64,000 nucleotides of DNA, from the NCBI RefSeq assembly GCF_014203225.1, contig NZ_JACHIO010000003.1, positions 1 to 64,000 of the forward strand, given 5' to 3'. The position numbers were made by a program, and so were the translations under genes. Under the pieces are notes generated by a model. It did no database searches and was not told the DNA's origin. It worked only from the letters and a program-made list of their open reading frames with translations. This document shows, piece after piece, positions 54,275-63,727 of the stretch. The stretch comes from Granulicella mallensis. Its GTDB lineage: Bacteria; Acidobacteriota; Terriglobia; Terriglobales; Acidobacteriaceae. How positions within the stretch are numbered: the first letter of the stretch is position 1; every line of letters starts with the position of its first letter.

Positions 54275-55822
54275 ATGCTGGGCTCGACAAATAGAAGAAT
54301 CAGGAATCGAACTTACATGGATCAGGTTAATGCACGCATCGAGAAGCTGCCATTCGGCCGCCCTACGGCCTTGGGCGTCTGGGTCACTGGCATCTGTTTT
54401 TTGATTCCTGCATTCTATTTATTTACGCATGGTCAGATGCGAATCCTGATCGCCTTCATGTTTTTCGGGGCGCTGCTCATGTCGTGGACGCTCAATAGGA
54501 CTTTGGGGATAGCTGCAACCTTCACCTTCCTGCTGACCCTCGGCGATATCCGCCGCATCCTGGATATGATCGCACCAAGCTATCAAGGACTCGATCTCCT
54601 TCTATTGGTAGGACCGATCTTTGCCGTATATCTCGCGGTGCCCTTATTGATGCGATTGAAAGTCGCTGACACGATCTCAAAGGCGGTCCTGGCTCTGATG
54701 GCGCTCATGATCGTGGAGATATTCAATCCACGCCAAGGATCGATTATTGTTGGGGTGTCCGGAGCGTTGTTCTATGTAATTCCCATCTTATGGTTTTGGA
54801 TTGCCAGGAACTATGCCACCGACCGAATGATGGATACGCTGATTTATCGCGTGTTTCTCCCCATTGGAATTCTGGACGGTCTGCTGGGTGTCGCACAGGC
54901 ATACGTCGGCTTTTTCCCTTGGGAAAGAGACTGGGCCCTGAAGCTTGGGAATCAGTATCTCTATCACGCCGGACACATGCGCTCCTTTGGCTTCTCCACC
55001 GGCGCTTCTGAATTCGCGAGCACACTCCTGATTGCCAGTGTCTGTGTTTTGGCAGCAATCTTTGCAGGGAAACGGGCATACATTCTATTGCTGCCCATTC
55101 TATTAGCTGCATCCCTGCTGGCCTCTTCACGTGGCTTGATTGTCAAGCTTCTCTTCGCAGGCGCAATGATATGGGCAGTTCGCAGCAAGGGTGGCAAGAA
55201 CTGGTTACCGAGGTTCATCTTTGCTCTCGTTGTCGGCCTTGGCCTTACGTACTATTCCGCCTCCCATGCCGGCGGCGACGAGCCTCGCTCCGCTCAAAGC
55301 GATACAGCAAGCACTGCTCAAATCGCAACGGCACATGTTACCCAGGGACTCGCCGATCCCGGACATTCCACGGCTGGTCTCCATTGGCAGATCTTTGTTG
55401 GAGGCATCGTAAAAGGATTTACCTATCCCATTGGAACAGGAATTGGTGCCATTACTCTAGGCGCCGGGAAATTCGCGGCAGGCGGGGCAACCATGGGATC
55501 TTCAGAGGTAGACATCAGCGATGCCTTTATCACAATGGGTTTCTTTGGAGGCTTTCTCTACCTCTTCATCATCTATATGGTCTTTCGTCTTGCATTCTTC
55601 TATATCCGAGAAGGATCACTCAGCATGAGTCTTACCTATATGGGACTTTTCGCAGCGCTCATTGGTGCGTGGTTAGCCTTGGGGCAATATTCGACAGCTC
55701 CCTTTATTTGGTTTTGCATTGGGTCTCTTGTCCGTAAGCAGTCACTCTTGCAATCCGCTGGTTTCCAGTCCAAGAGCAGTAATGTAAAAGCACTGAAGAA
55801 CGTCACTGCAAGCAGAGTTTAA
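54275..55822 (+). CDS. O-antigen ligase / Wzy-like polysaccharide polymerase
   Basis: 515 residues with about twelve predicted membrane helices; AGGAG lies 12 bases before the ATG (a later ATG at 54317 is possible). A large periplasmic loop sits at about 350-400 (YSASHAGGDEPRSAQSDTAS to HWQIFVGGIVKG). The stretch GHMRSFGFSTGASEFASTLL and the late YPIGTGIGAITLGAG with VDISDAFITMGFFGGFLYL match the Wzy_C/O-antigen ligase pattern. It probably joins repeat units of the exopolysaccharide on the periplasmic face. It is embedded between acyltransferase genes, which would modify the same polymer. Confidence 0.82.
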   Translation: MLGSTNRRIRNRTYMDQVNARIEKLPFGRPTALGVWVTGICFLIPAFYLFTHGQMRILIAFMFFGALLMSWTLNRTLGIAATFTFLLTLGDIRRILDMIAPSYQGLDLLLLVGPIFAVYLAVPLLMRLKVADTISKAVLALMALMIVEIFNPRQGSIIVGVSGALFYVIPILWFWIARNYATDRMMDTLIYRVFLPIGILDGLLGVAQAYVGFFPWERDWALKLGNQYLYHAGHMRSFGFSTGASEFASTLLIASVCVLAAIFAGKRAYILLLPILLAASLLASSRGLIVKLLFAGAMIWAVRSKGGKNWLPRFIFALVVGLGLTYYSASHAGGDEPRSAQSDTASTAQIATAHVTQGLADPGHSTAGLHWQIFVGGIVKGFTYPIGTGIGAITLGAGKFAAGGATMGSSEVDISDAFITMGFFGGFLYLFIIYMVFRLAFFYIREGSLSMSLTYMGLFAALIGAWLALGQYSTAPFIWFCIGSLVRKQSLLQSAGFQSKSSNVKALKNVTASRV

Positions 55823-55900
55823 CGCTTGCAACTCACTCAAACGGGCTACGGCATCTCGAATCAAATCATATTCTTGATAGTCGCTCATCTGTGAACTAGT

Positions 55901-57139
55901 ATGAGGACAGATCGCACCTATTTCTTTATGGCTAAACCTGGTGAGAAGGTTCGCTTCACTGATACGACGGCTTCCGTCTTGCTTGATCTGGTGCGGGGTC
56001 TGGCAGCATTGCTTGTGCTATCCGTTCATCTACGGAATATGCTCTTCGTTGATTATCCAGAAGCCATTCAGCACGGAGCCTCTAAACTATTAGTCATTCC
56101 CTATGTGCTTAGCTCTGGGGGACATCAGGCTGTCGTTATCTTTTTTGTGCTCAGCGGCTATCTGGTCGGTGGAAGCGTAATGCGTTTACTGCGACAAAGA
56201 CAGTGGCAATGGAGATCGTATTTGCTCCATCGCATCGTACGCTTATGGATCGTCTTACTTCCCGGCCTTCTTCTTTGTTTTCTACTCGATTCAATCGGCC
56301 TTCGATCGCATAGCTTGCTATATCACGGAATTATTCCGAACTATGAGACCGGCGATATCTCTCAGCTACATACGATCAAGATTTTCGTTGGCAACCTGTT
56401 TTTTCTTCAACCGATGTGGGTGCCGACCTACGGATCGGATGGATCTCTCTGGAGCCTTTCATACGAATTCTGGTACTACCTTCTTTTTCCTCTCGGCCTT
56501 ATCGCCATTCGTAGAGAGTTTTCATGGAGGACCAGATGCGCATGCCTTATCGGCTTCATCGCTTCTTCCTGGTTTGTGCGAATTCACATCCTCCCACTAT
56601 TCCCAATATGGCTTTTTGGGGTAGCGTTGACGATGGTTCCAGCTCCACGCCTGGGATTGGCTGTTCGCTGGATGGCGGCAGCACTCTACATGCCGCTTAT
56701 TTTCGTTTTCTCTCGAAAAGCCATCTGGTCACTCTTAGTTCAGGATTACATTTTTGCTATCGTCAGTGCTCTGTTTCTTTGGATTATGCTTTCAGCAAAA
56801 GATGAGGCAGATAAATCGGGATACTTCACCCGAGGGTCACGTGGACTGTCCCGCTTCTCTTACACCCTCTATGTGGCTCACCTGCCTTTCTTATTGCTTG
56901 CAGCCTCTTTACTGATAGGGACCCAGCGGTGGCTCCCAGATGTCAGGCACATTGCTGAAGCATTAGGCTTACTTGTGGTGGCACTGATTTATTCCTATGG
57001 CATTGCGGCGGTCACTGAATACAAGACAGAGGTATTTCGTCACTGGCTAGAACGCAACCTGGGAATCTTTTCAGCTCCTAAGGCACATGCTCCAAGCCTG
57101 CTGCGACAAGAAGTGTTACCTGGAAAAGACAAATCATAG
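55901..57139 (+). CDS. Acyltransferase-3 family membrane protein
   Basis: 412 residues; the ATG at 55901 has a poor ribosome site and an ATG at 55928 is an alternative. Motifs: VLLDLVRGLAALLVLSVHLRN, QAVVIFFVLSGYLVGGSVMRL, HRIVRLWIVLLPGLLL, GSLWSLSYEFWYYLLFPL and LSRFSYTLYVAHLPFL. It is the close paralogue of the 52960 gene: the same order of blocks, the same H-[LT]-R in the first helix and the same FWYY element. The pair may add the same or a related acyl group at two sites of one repeat unit. Confidence 0.88.
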   Translation: MRTDRTYFFMAKPGEKVRFTDTTASVLLDLVRGLAALLVLSVHLRNMLFVDYPEAIQHGASKLLVIPYVLSSGGHQAVVIFFVLSGYLVGGSVMRLLRQRQWQWRSYLLHRIVRLWIVLLPGLLLCFLLDSIGLRSHSLLYHGIIPNYETGDISQLHTIKIFVGNLFFLQPMWVPTYGSDGSLWSLSYEFWYYLLFPLGLIAIRREFSWRTRCACLIGFIASSWFVRIHILPLFPIWLFGVALTMVPAPRLGLAVRWMAAALYMPLIFVFSRKAIWSLLVQDYIFAIVSALFLWIMLSAKDEADKSGYFTRGSRGLSRFSYTLYVAHLPFLLLAASLLIGTQRWLPDVRHIAEALGLLVVALIYSYGIAAVTEYKTEVFRHWLERNLGIFSAPKAHAPSLLRQEVLPGKDKS

Positions 57140-57262
57140 CGATGCAATCGCCTTAGCTCTCTTGTGCATAGGGCGTGCCATCAAACCATTCTTGAAGCGA
57201 AATTGAGCTATGCAGTCAGTTTGTTGACATGCCCTAGGACTCGCTAGCGGTTTACCTCAATA

Positions 57263-58408
57263 TCAGGAGAATCGCTTTTTGAGATTCAGGATGGGGGCTT
57301 CGAAATAATGATAGCTCAATATTGCAGCCCCTAAAGTTATAGCTAATGAGGAGATAACCACAATAGCTCCACCTAAAAGATCTGAGTGTACAAGCCGCTG
57401 GATCGGATGTACCGCCTGAACGAGGAAGACAAACAAAAGACCGTGGTATATATAAAGCCCATAGCTGTAGCGCCCGAAGAAGCGAAGAAATCTAAGGCGG
57501 CCAATCCGAGCGATCCAGCCTCTTCCCTGTTGTGCAAAAAATACTAAGCACGCGAAACAGACCGCCACAACGGTATAGCCGAAGGTCGCAAGAACCTGGT
57601 TTCCGTGCGTAGTGAATCTCATACTTATAAGCACAATGAGGGTGGTTAAGCTTGAGACGACAAATACTCTCTTGACTGGGATGCGTTCCGGCAACGGCCC
57701 TCTAACCAATAGTGCAGCGATTCCTCCGCAGACCAGCGTGTCAATCCGCGTAGGCAATAGAGGGAAGATGTGAAAAAAAGTGACTCCACGATAGACAAGA
57801 ATGATGCGCAGTATAAGAGCGGCCAGCATGATTGCTACCGAGACTTGCAACAGCCTCCTTCGGTCTCGGACATGCCAGACGATAAATGGCCAAACCAAAT
57901 AAAACTGCTCTTCCACTGCCAGCGTCCAAAAATGTCCGACCATCATCTTTGGCCCCGGAGAGGCAAGTCCCGGGGTAAAGAGGGGCATCATATTGGAAAG
58001 ATAAAAAAAGTAGAGAAGATGCCCAGGTTTCCAGTGAAGCTGGAGAACGGGTGTTAAAAGCAGAAATAGCAGCAGAACACCGTAATATAGAGGAAAGATT
58101 CTTAGCGAACGTCGTGCATAGAAGTTTTTGACCCGATTAGGCTTATGTGCGGTATCGTAAAGGATTCCTGTAATAAGAAACCCGGAAAGCACGAAAAAGA
58201 GATCAACCCCCATCCACCCCGTATCCGCGATGCCAGACCAGATTTGAATCAGCCAATTTGAACTCTTGCTACCACCTCCGAAGTGGTAGCAAAACACAGC
58301 CAGTATCGCGATTCCACGCAAACCATCCAGCGCCGGGTAGTGACGGCTTGATTCCCCCTTGAATTTACTCCGGGATGATTCTTGCTGATCAAGCTGAGAA
58401 ACTTGCAT
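57263..58408 (-). CDS. Acyltransferase-3 family protein, OafA-like
   Basis: 381 residues; GAGGTGAA precedes the ATG. Motifs: YPALDGLRGIAILAVFCYHFG, GWMGVDLFFVLSGFLITGIL, FYARRSLRIFPLYYGVL, GHFWTLAVEEQFYLVWPFI and RFFGRYSYGLYIYHGLLF. This is the standard OafA-like subgroup, like the 51577 gene and unlike the FWYY pair. It is on the same strand as the Wza/Wzc genes 210 bp upstream and convergent with the plus-strand acyltransferase 123 bp away. Probably an exopolysaccharide O-acetyltransferase. Confidence 0.9.
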   Translation of the reverse strand: MQVSQLDQQESSRSKFKGESSRHYPALDGLRGIAILAVFCYHFGGGSKSSNWLIQIWSGIADTGWMGVDLFFVLSGFLITGILYDTAHKPNRVKNFYARRSLRIFPLYYGVLLLFLLLTPVLQLHWKPGHLLYFFYLSNMMPLFTPGLASPGPKMMVGHFWTLAVEEQFYLVWPFIVWHVRDRRRLLQVSVAIMLAALILRIILVYRGVTFFHIFPLLPTRIDTLVCGGIAALLVRGPLPERIPVKRVFVVSSLTTLIVLISMRFTTHGNQVLATFGYTVVAVCFACLVFFAQQGRGWIARIGRLRFLRFFGRYSYGLYIYHGLLFVFLVQAVHPIQRLVHSDLLGGAIVVISSLAITLGAAILSYHYFEAPILNLKKRFS

Positions 58409-58618
58409 TTCACCTCTCTTGCGCCATGCTGACCTTTGCTACAAGCAGGCATGCCGTCGATTGAGAGAAGCCGGGTCTTGCTGGCTAACTCGATAAGTCT
58501 GTCCCATTAGTTGGCGAGAGTACCAAAGCCACAGGAGCAGGTTCTGCAAACGTATCGCACACACGGAAATGCGTCACATTTGCAAGACTGCGCTCCCTCC
58601 AAATGACTGGAGCTGCAA

Positions 58619-59632
58619 TTATTTTATAACTGCTACATCCACACCAGCACTGAGCGCACTTGCGGTAGCTGAAGGAAGAGCATACTGGAGGAACCGCTTG
58701 AAACCGCTATGTGGCATAACCAGAACATCTGAGGCCTGTAGTACCAGATTGGGGGCGGCATTTTTTACTACCTGGTTAAAGTCGACAGGGATCGTTTCCG
58801 TTCCAGTTGCCGTCTTACGGATGATTGTGGCTTTGGAAGCCGAGGCTGTGACCGTCCATCCACGACACAGCGCCAGGATATTAAGCAGACTTAAGTCGCG
58901 GCCCAGCGGAATAGAATACGCCCCAGGCGCATTCACGTCACCAATGACATAAACAAAATCCGCCTGAGCTACGACGATAGTATCTCCTGGAAAGACCGGA
59001 GTGGAATTCTGAACTGCAGAATAATTGGTTGACCTAACCTGTATCACAAGCGGATGAGTTGGATCGCTATGGTGAGTAATCGTAATCGTCGAACCCTCAT
59101 TCTGGGTAGGTCCCCCCGCGAAAGATAGTGCTTCGTAGAGCGTATGAGGCCCAAAGAGCGGATAAGTGCCGGGAGCACGGACTTCTCCCATCAGAGTGAT
59201 GCCCTGCGTTGCAAATTGAAAGATCTGAACGGTTACATGAGGATCAAGCATGATCTGCCCGTCACGGAGACGCTTTTCAATGGCACGCGCCGCCTGATTA
59301 GAGTTGAGGCCAGCAACCTCTAATTGGCCTCCGACGGGCAAGTCCACCCTGCCCTCCTGATCGACACGAAGCCTCCCCGATAGCTCTATAGTATTGAACA
59401 CCGTCACATCGACAACGTCGCCTGCACCCAGGACAAGCTGGCCAGTCTCCGTTACATTCGGGCCATAGGGGGCGAGTCTATCCGGAGTGGCCGATTGCGC
59501 GTGGCTTGACTGTACGCCTGGGCCGATCAGAAGCAACCCAAGGCAAAGCAACAACGTTGGGATGCCCGCCGTCCGGAGCCAATCATTTTTTGATTGACCG
59601 CAGGTTTCTATCAGCTCAGTTGTAATATCCAC
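58619..59632 (-). CDS. Wza-type polysaccharide export outer-membrane protein
   Basis: 337 residues from a GTG at 59632, chosen because GGAGG lies eight bases upstream inside the end of the kinase gene; the open frame reaches further back but only as overlap. A signal-like helix (AGIPTLLLCLGLLLIGPG) ends near SSHAQ; no lipobox cysteine is seen. The polysaccharide-export domain is LVLGAGDVVDVTVFNTIELSG to LDPHVTVQIFQ. Two SLBB-like repeats follow (GITLMGEVRAPGTYPLFG, FVYVIGDVNAPGAYSIPLG). It forms the outer-membrane channel with the Wzc partner encoded just upstream; a 17-bp overlap couples the two. Confidence 0.93.
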   Translation of the reverse strand: MDITTELIETCGQSKNDWLRTAGIPTLLLCLGLLLIGPGVQSSHAQSATPDRLAPYGPNVTETGQLVLGAGDVVDVTVFNTIELSGRLRVDQEGRVDLPVGGQLEVAGLNSNQAARAIEKRLRDGQIMLDPHVTVQIFQFATQGITLMGEVRAPGTYPLFGPHTLYEALSFAGGPTQNEGSTITITHHSDPTHPLVIQVRSTNYSAVQNSTPVFPGDTIVVAQADFVYVIGDVNAPGAYSIPLGRDLSLLNILALCRGWTVTASASKATIIRKTATGTETIPVDFNQVVKNAAPNLVLQASDVLVMPHSGFKRFLQYALPSATASALSAGVDVAVIK

Positions 59633-61838
59633 TACCGTAGCCTCCGTAATAGCCCGTTTGAGTGACAGCCATGTCGTTGATAACCACGCCCGCCACCTGG
59701 GCGTTTGTGTGTCGCAGAACATCGCGAATGCGCTTGAGTGCACCAAGCGGTGTCATGTTATAGCGGGTAACAAGAATGAGTGCATCCGCCCAGCTTGCAA
59801 GGGGCAAGCTATCGCTCACAATCAGCAAAGGAGCTGAGTCGACGATGATGTAATCAAATTCCTGCTCCCATTGTTGCAGGAGCGAGTAGAACTTATTAGA
59901 GCCGAGAGCTTCCGAAGGAAGGGCAACCTTCTTTCCGGCAGTCAACAGAAAGAGATTATCAAGGTCCGGAAGAGGATTGGTGAAGGGCTCGGCAGTATTA
60001 TCTCCAAGAATCAGATTACTGAGACCGCGCTTGTTCTCGACACCAAATTTACTGTGTAGGGCTGGGCGCCGAAGATCAGCGTCTACCAGCAAAACTCGAG
60101 CACCTTTCTGCGCCAGTACTACCCCATAATTGGCCGTTGTGGAGCTTTTACCTTCTCCCGGGATGGTGCTGCTAACTAACAACATCTTCGCTGGCCTATC
60201 AATCGAAGACAACAGAAGCGCATTACGCAGGTTACGAAAAGCTTCTGCATTTACGGACAACGGGCTGTTATAAGCCACCAACATCTGAGACGCATCGAAA
60301 GCAGGGGCAGCGCCTTTGTCGTCTGTCTTTTGTGCTACCGAGATATGAGGAATAATTGCAAGCAGTTGATACCCCAAGGCACGCTCGATCTGATCCACGC
60401 TCTGCAGCTTGTCCGATAAGGCTTCCCTAAGGAAGGCTGAACCTACCCCGGCAAAAAGTCCCAGAACCAAACCGAAACTCAGAATGACCAATTTCTTGGG
60501 TTCGACAGGAATCAATGGGGCCCGGGCTGTATCTACGCGCATGGTGTTGACGCTTTGCAATCCAGCATCGACTCCCGCCTGCTGAAGCTTGTATTGCAAC
60601 GTATTGTAGAGCTCCCTGCTGGAGCTTCCCTCCGCGTATAACACTGCGAATTCTGCCGCTTTCCGATTGAGGGCGTAGGCCTTATCGGTCTGTTCATCGT
60701 ATTGCTGCTGCAGTGAGTTCTGAATCGCAACAGCAGTGTCGTACTCCTGCTTCAAGCGATTCTTCACGATGGAACTCTGGCGCTCGAGCTCTGCATCAGT
60801 TTTTTGCATCTGGGTTTTGACTTCAGCAAGCGGCGGATAGTTTTGCCCGAACTTAGTCGAAAGTTGTACATATTGACCGTATAAAGTTCCCTGCTGCGCT
60901 TGTAGTGCTGTCAAATTGGAACTTGGGAACATGGCTGCCAGGACTGCCGTATTTCCGTTCTCAGCGGCGCGCATCTGCGCTTCTTTGACGATCCGATCCC
61001 CCTGAGCCACGGTCAAGCGATTATTCAACTGGCTGAGACGATCGGTCACCGTAGAGGCAGAGGGCGTTGGTGATTCTCCCCCGCCATCCTTGCTGGATCC
61101 GGAACTGCCCCCACCCAGCATGAGAATGTTGTTCTTTTCCTGGAAGTCAGCTAACTTCTTCTGCGCTTCGGAAGCGCGTTCACGGAGAGAATCCATCTCG
61201 CTGGACAGCCACTTCGTGACCTGAGTGACCGAACCATAACGACTATCGAAGGTCTGACGGAGATAGGCCTCAATCAAGCGGTTAGCGAGGAGTGCTGCTA
61301 CCTGCGGATTCGGGTTACGGAATGAGATTGTTACCAATTGCGTGCTCGGCACCTGAAGCACATTGATCTGCGATTTGAAATGACTGAGCATCTCTTCTTG
61401 CGCCGGCGAGAGAGAGGTCGCTCCAATAGGAATCGCTAATTGCTTTGCGTTGGGGCCGGCGTACTGCCGGAACTCCTCCTCCGAAAGAGAGTGCATGGTG
61501 TCAATGGCAACAGCATCGCTCTTGATGATGGCCATCTCCGTGGCAATCATCTCCGCGGAGTCCGCCTGAGTACCCGTTAAATCGGCAAGACCGAGCGAGC
61601 CAATACGGCCTGGATCGATTCGGATGCTGGCCGTAGCCTCATAAATCGGAGTTACGGATTTAACGTACACGACTGCAACAACCGTGCCGATCACGATGCA
61701 GACAAGAATGAACCATTTATGCCTGCCAAGCATTTGGGCGATGTCGCCGAGAGACAAGGCTGAAGCTGAATCCGCCTCCGCGAGGGAACGCTGATCGAGC
61801 TTCCCCTCTGTGTCCGGCTGCGTTGTTTGAACCCTCAT
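59616..61838 (-). CDS. Wzc-type polysaccharide co-polymerase / tyrosine autokinase
   Basis: 740 residues; GGAG lies upstream of the ATG. A Wzz domain with membrane helices near 42-60 and 448-470 flanks a periplasmic coiled-coil part. It carries the PNPQVAALLANRLIEAYL segment. The C-terminal BY-kinase has Walker A GEGKSST (561-567), Walker A' VLLVDADLR (582-590), Walker B YIIVDSAPLL (663-672), and a Tyr-rich tail (Tyr 730, 731, 734, 738, 739) where autophosphorylation occurs. It sets chain length and drives export with Wza. Preceded by a 755-bp gene-free leader. Confidence 0.95.
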   Translation of the reverse strand: MRVQTTQPDTEGKLDQRSLAEADSASALSLGDIAQMLGRHKWFILVCIVIGTVVAVVYVKSVTPIYEATASIRIDPGRIGSLGLADLTGTQADSAEMIATEMAIIKSDAVAIDTMHSLSEEEFRQYAGPNAKQLAIPIGATSLSPAQEEMLSHFKSQINVLQVPSTQLVTISFRNPNPQVAALLANRLIEAYLRQTFDSRYGSVTQVTKWLSSEMDSLRERASEAQKKLADFQEKNNILMLGGGSSGSSKDGGGESPTPSASTVTDRLSQLNNRLTVAQGDRIVKEAQMRAAENGNTAVLAAMFPSSNLTALQAQQGTLYGQYVQLSTKFGQNYPPLAEVKTQMQKTDAELERQSSIVKNRLKQEYDTAVAIQNSLQQQYDEQTDKAYALNRKAAEFAVLYAEGSSSRELYNTLQYKLQQAGVDAGLQSVNTMRVDTARAPLIPVEPKKLVILSFGLVLGLFAGVGSAFLREALSDKLQSVDQIERALGYQLLAIIPHISVAQKTDDKGAAPAFDASQMLVAYNSPLSVNAEAFRNLRNALLLSSIDRPAKMLLVSSTIPGEGKSSTTANYGVVLAQKGARVLLVDADLRRPALHSKFGVENKRGLSNLILGDNTAEPFTNPLPDLDNLFLLTAGKKVALPSEALGSNKFYSLLQQWEQEFDYIIVDSAPLLIVSDSLPLASWADALILVTRYNMTPLGALKRIRDVLRHTNAQVAGVVINDMAVTQTGYYGGYGSGYYN

Positions 61839-62593
61839 CTGCCGATCTCCGTTCCCTTTTGCCAGTTATTGTTTTTTAACTCAACTTCAACACGAGAAAA
61901 GCCATCAAGCGGTTTGGGACGACTGTCTCGATGGAGACGTGCTCCTCTATCTTTTCCCCAATGTTTACGGGACGAACACCATTCGCTTCTTGTGAAAACG
62001 CTAGTGTACGCCCCTGCGTTTTCCTGTAGAAGCAGCATTGCGGTATTCTCGGATGCAATCCTGGATTTAAACCGACTCGATACAACTCTGCCTAATAAGC
62101 CACCAAGGAGTCCCTGCCCACACAGCCTCGTACGCATACAGGTTTGACGATCCAACCATGGAGACATTGCTCCATGCCATGCAGGACAGTGTCCCCGATG
62201 GGAAGGGTGCATCTGGCAATTGTCTATAGCAGTCTTCAAGAGGCAGGGGTCACTCACAGGCATTTGGTCTGAGATCACACACTATAAAGAAGTAGATAGG
62301 CTGCCAACGCCACGTGCACAAACTCTTTGATCTTAGAGGATTGTACCATTTTGGGAGAGCCAAGTCGTTGACTGTGAACGTACAGAGGGGACAGCACACC
62401 TCTTCATGCAGGATCCCTCTTATTCATGGGTTTGACATCAGACGTATGGCTGGTAGTAGGCTGTGAAGTTTGGCAAAGCATCTTCACATTCTGATGCCTA
62501 AATATCGCACTTCGTTGGCGCGCCCTCTCTTAAATCTTGACCCTCCATTCTGACCTGCATGGGCCGGATCAGTGCAGGATAAAATCACGTGAT
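61839..62593. promoter_or_regulatory. Long leader region upstream of the Wzc-Wza genes
   Basis: 755 bp without a recognised gene; a short open frame (61835-62278, minus) has no family likeness. It must hold the promoter of the Wzc-Wza pair. A perfect palindrome AAATCACGTGATTT lies at 62582-62595, overlapping the end of the upstream glycosyltransferase gene. I looked for a c-di-GMP riboswitch-like GGGCAAACC core on the coding strand and did not find one. Confidence 0.45.
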
Positions 62594-63727
62594 TTAAAGC
62601 TCACCGATTACGGTCGAGATGCCTTGAAACAAGGCATCAAGTGAGAACATCTCTGCCCTGCGGCGTCCGTCCCGAGAGAGCCGTTCTGTCGCGGCGGGAT
62701 CGGACAGGAGCCTTTCGATTGCTGTATACAGCTCGGAGATCGAACCGGGGGTGACAAGCATTCCGCTTTCTTCCTCTTGGATAATTTCGATGGCTCCGCC
62801 TGCGCGGGTTGCGATAACAGGCTTTCGGGCGAGCATTCCCTCCACAATCACCAATCCGAATGGCTCGGGAGATGTGGAAGCGTGGACGATGATATCCATG
62901 GCCTGCATCAGCGCGGGGATGTCTCTTCGAAAACCGAGGAAGTGAACTCTGCCTGCAATATCCGGCTGATTTGCCCTAAGCTTCAGACCTTCCGCATAGG
63001 CGCTTTCACCAAAGAGAGCGTCTCCGATTAGAACGGCATGCGCTCCCGGAATGGCACTGATAGCTTCCAGAAGGATGTGCTGCCCTTTCCATGGAGAGAG
63101 ACGTCCAAAGATCCCGATCATGGGGCTGGACTCCGAGCCGATCTCCCTCCGAAGCGCTGCGATTGCCTCAGGGGTAATGCTATCGAACGGCCGAGGATCG
63201 ATTCCGTCATGTACGACTCTTACTTTGTGACGATGGCCTCCAGCCGCCACGAAGGATTCTGCCGTCGCATGGGAGTTGGCAATGATAACCGAGGCATACC
63301 GATTGCCGGCAAAAATCGCAAGCTTTCGAAGAATCGGGCTGAAATGTTCGGCGGTAAGGATGTCGCGCAGATGCCAGATGAGAGGTTGTCCGCGACGTTT
63401 AGAGAGAGCCGCGAGCAGAAAGGCCTTCTGCGAATTGGCGTATAGAAGATCGAAGCCCGCAGCTAACCTCGCAAGCCGTCTGCGGAGAGAGGCAAATGCC
63501 GGCAGAGCCGAAAGAATGGACTTCACCCCCGACTCTCGCCGCACCCCTTTAAGCGTATCTAAAGCAAACACGTCAACAGGAATGCCGCACTCCTCTATCA
63601 GAGGGCGAAAAGGACCGTCCTCAAAGAGGACAACATGTGCACCTTCGGAGTGGGCTCGGAGCCAGGGAAGGATCGCTAGCTCTCCTCCTCCGAGCTGGCC
63701 AGTTTGATCGACATAAAGAATCTTCAT
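62594..63727 (-). CDS. Glycosyltransferase family 4
   Basis: 377 residues. The ATG at 63727 overlaps the stop of the upstream gene as ATGA. N-domain: MKILYVDQTGQLGGGELAIL, then LLYANSQKAFLLAALSKR and PLIWHLRDILT. C-domain: PMIGIFGRLSPWKGQHILLEA, AVLIGDALFG, VHFLGFRRDIPALMQAMDIIVHAS, SPEPFGLVIVEGM (E-x7-E type) and ARKPVIATRAGGAIEII. It should add a sugar to the exopolysaccharide lipid-linked intermediate in the cytoplasm. Confidence 0.94.
   Translation of the reverse strand: MKILYVDQTGQLGGGELAILPWLRAHSEGAHVVLFEDGPFRPLIEECGIPVDVFALDTLKGVRRESGVKSILSALPAFASLRRRLARLAAGFDLLYANSQKAFLLAALSKRRGQPLIWHLRDILTAEHFSPILRKLAIFAGNRYASVIIANSHATAESFVAAGGHRHKVRVVHDGIDPRPFDSITPEAIAALRREIGSESSPMIGIFGRLSPWKGQHILLEAISAIPGAHAVLIGDALFGESAYAEGLKLRANQPDIAGRVHFLGFRRDIPALMQAMDIIVHASTSPEPFGLVIVEGMLARKPVIATRAGGAIEIIQEEESGMLVTPGSISELYTAIERLLSDPAATERLSRDGRRRAEMFSLDALFQGISTVIGEL

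Noticed and set aside
61835-62278. 147-codon open frame in the Wzc leader
   Set aside because: Cys- and Arg-rich composition unlike neighbouring proteins, no motif; regarded as non-coding.
62282-62593. c-di-GMP riboswitch upstream of the polysaccharide export genes
   Set aside because: The expected conserved core was not found when the coding strand of the leader was read.
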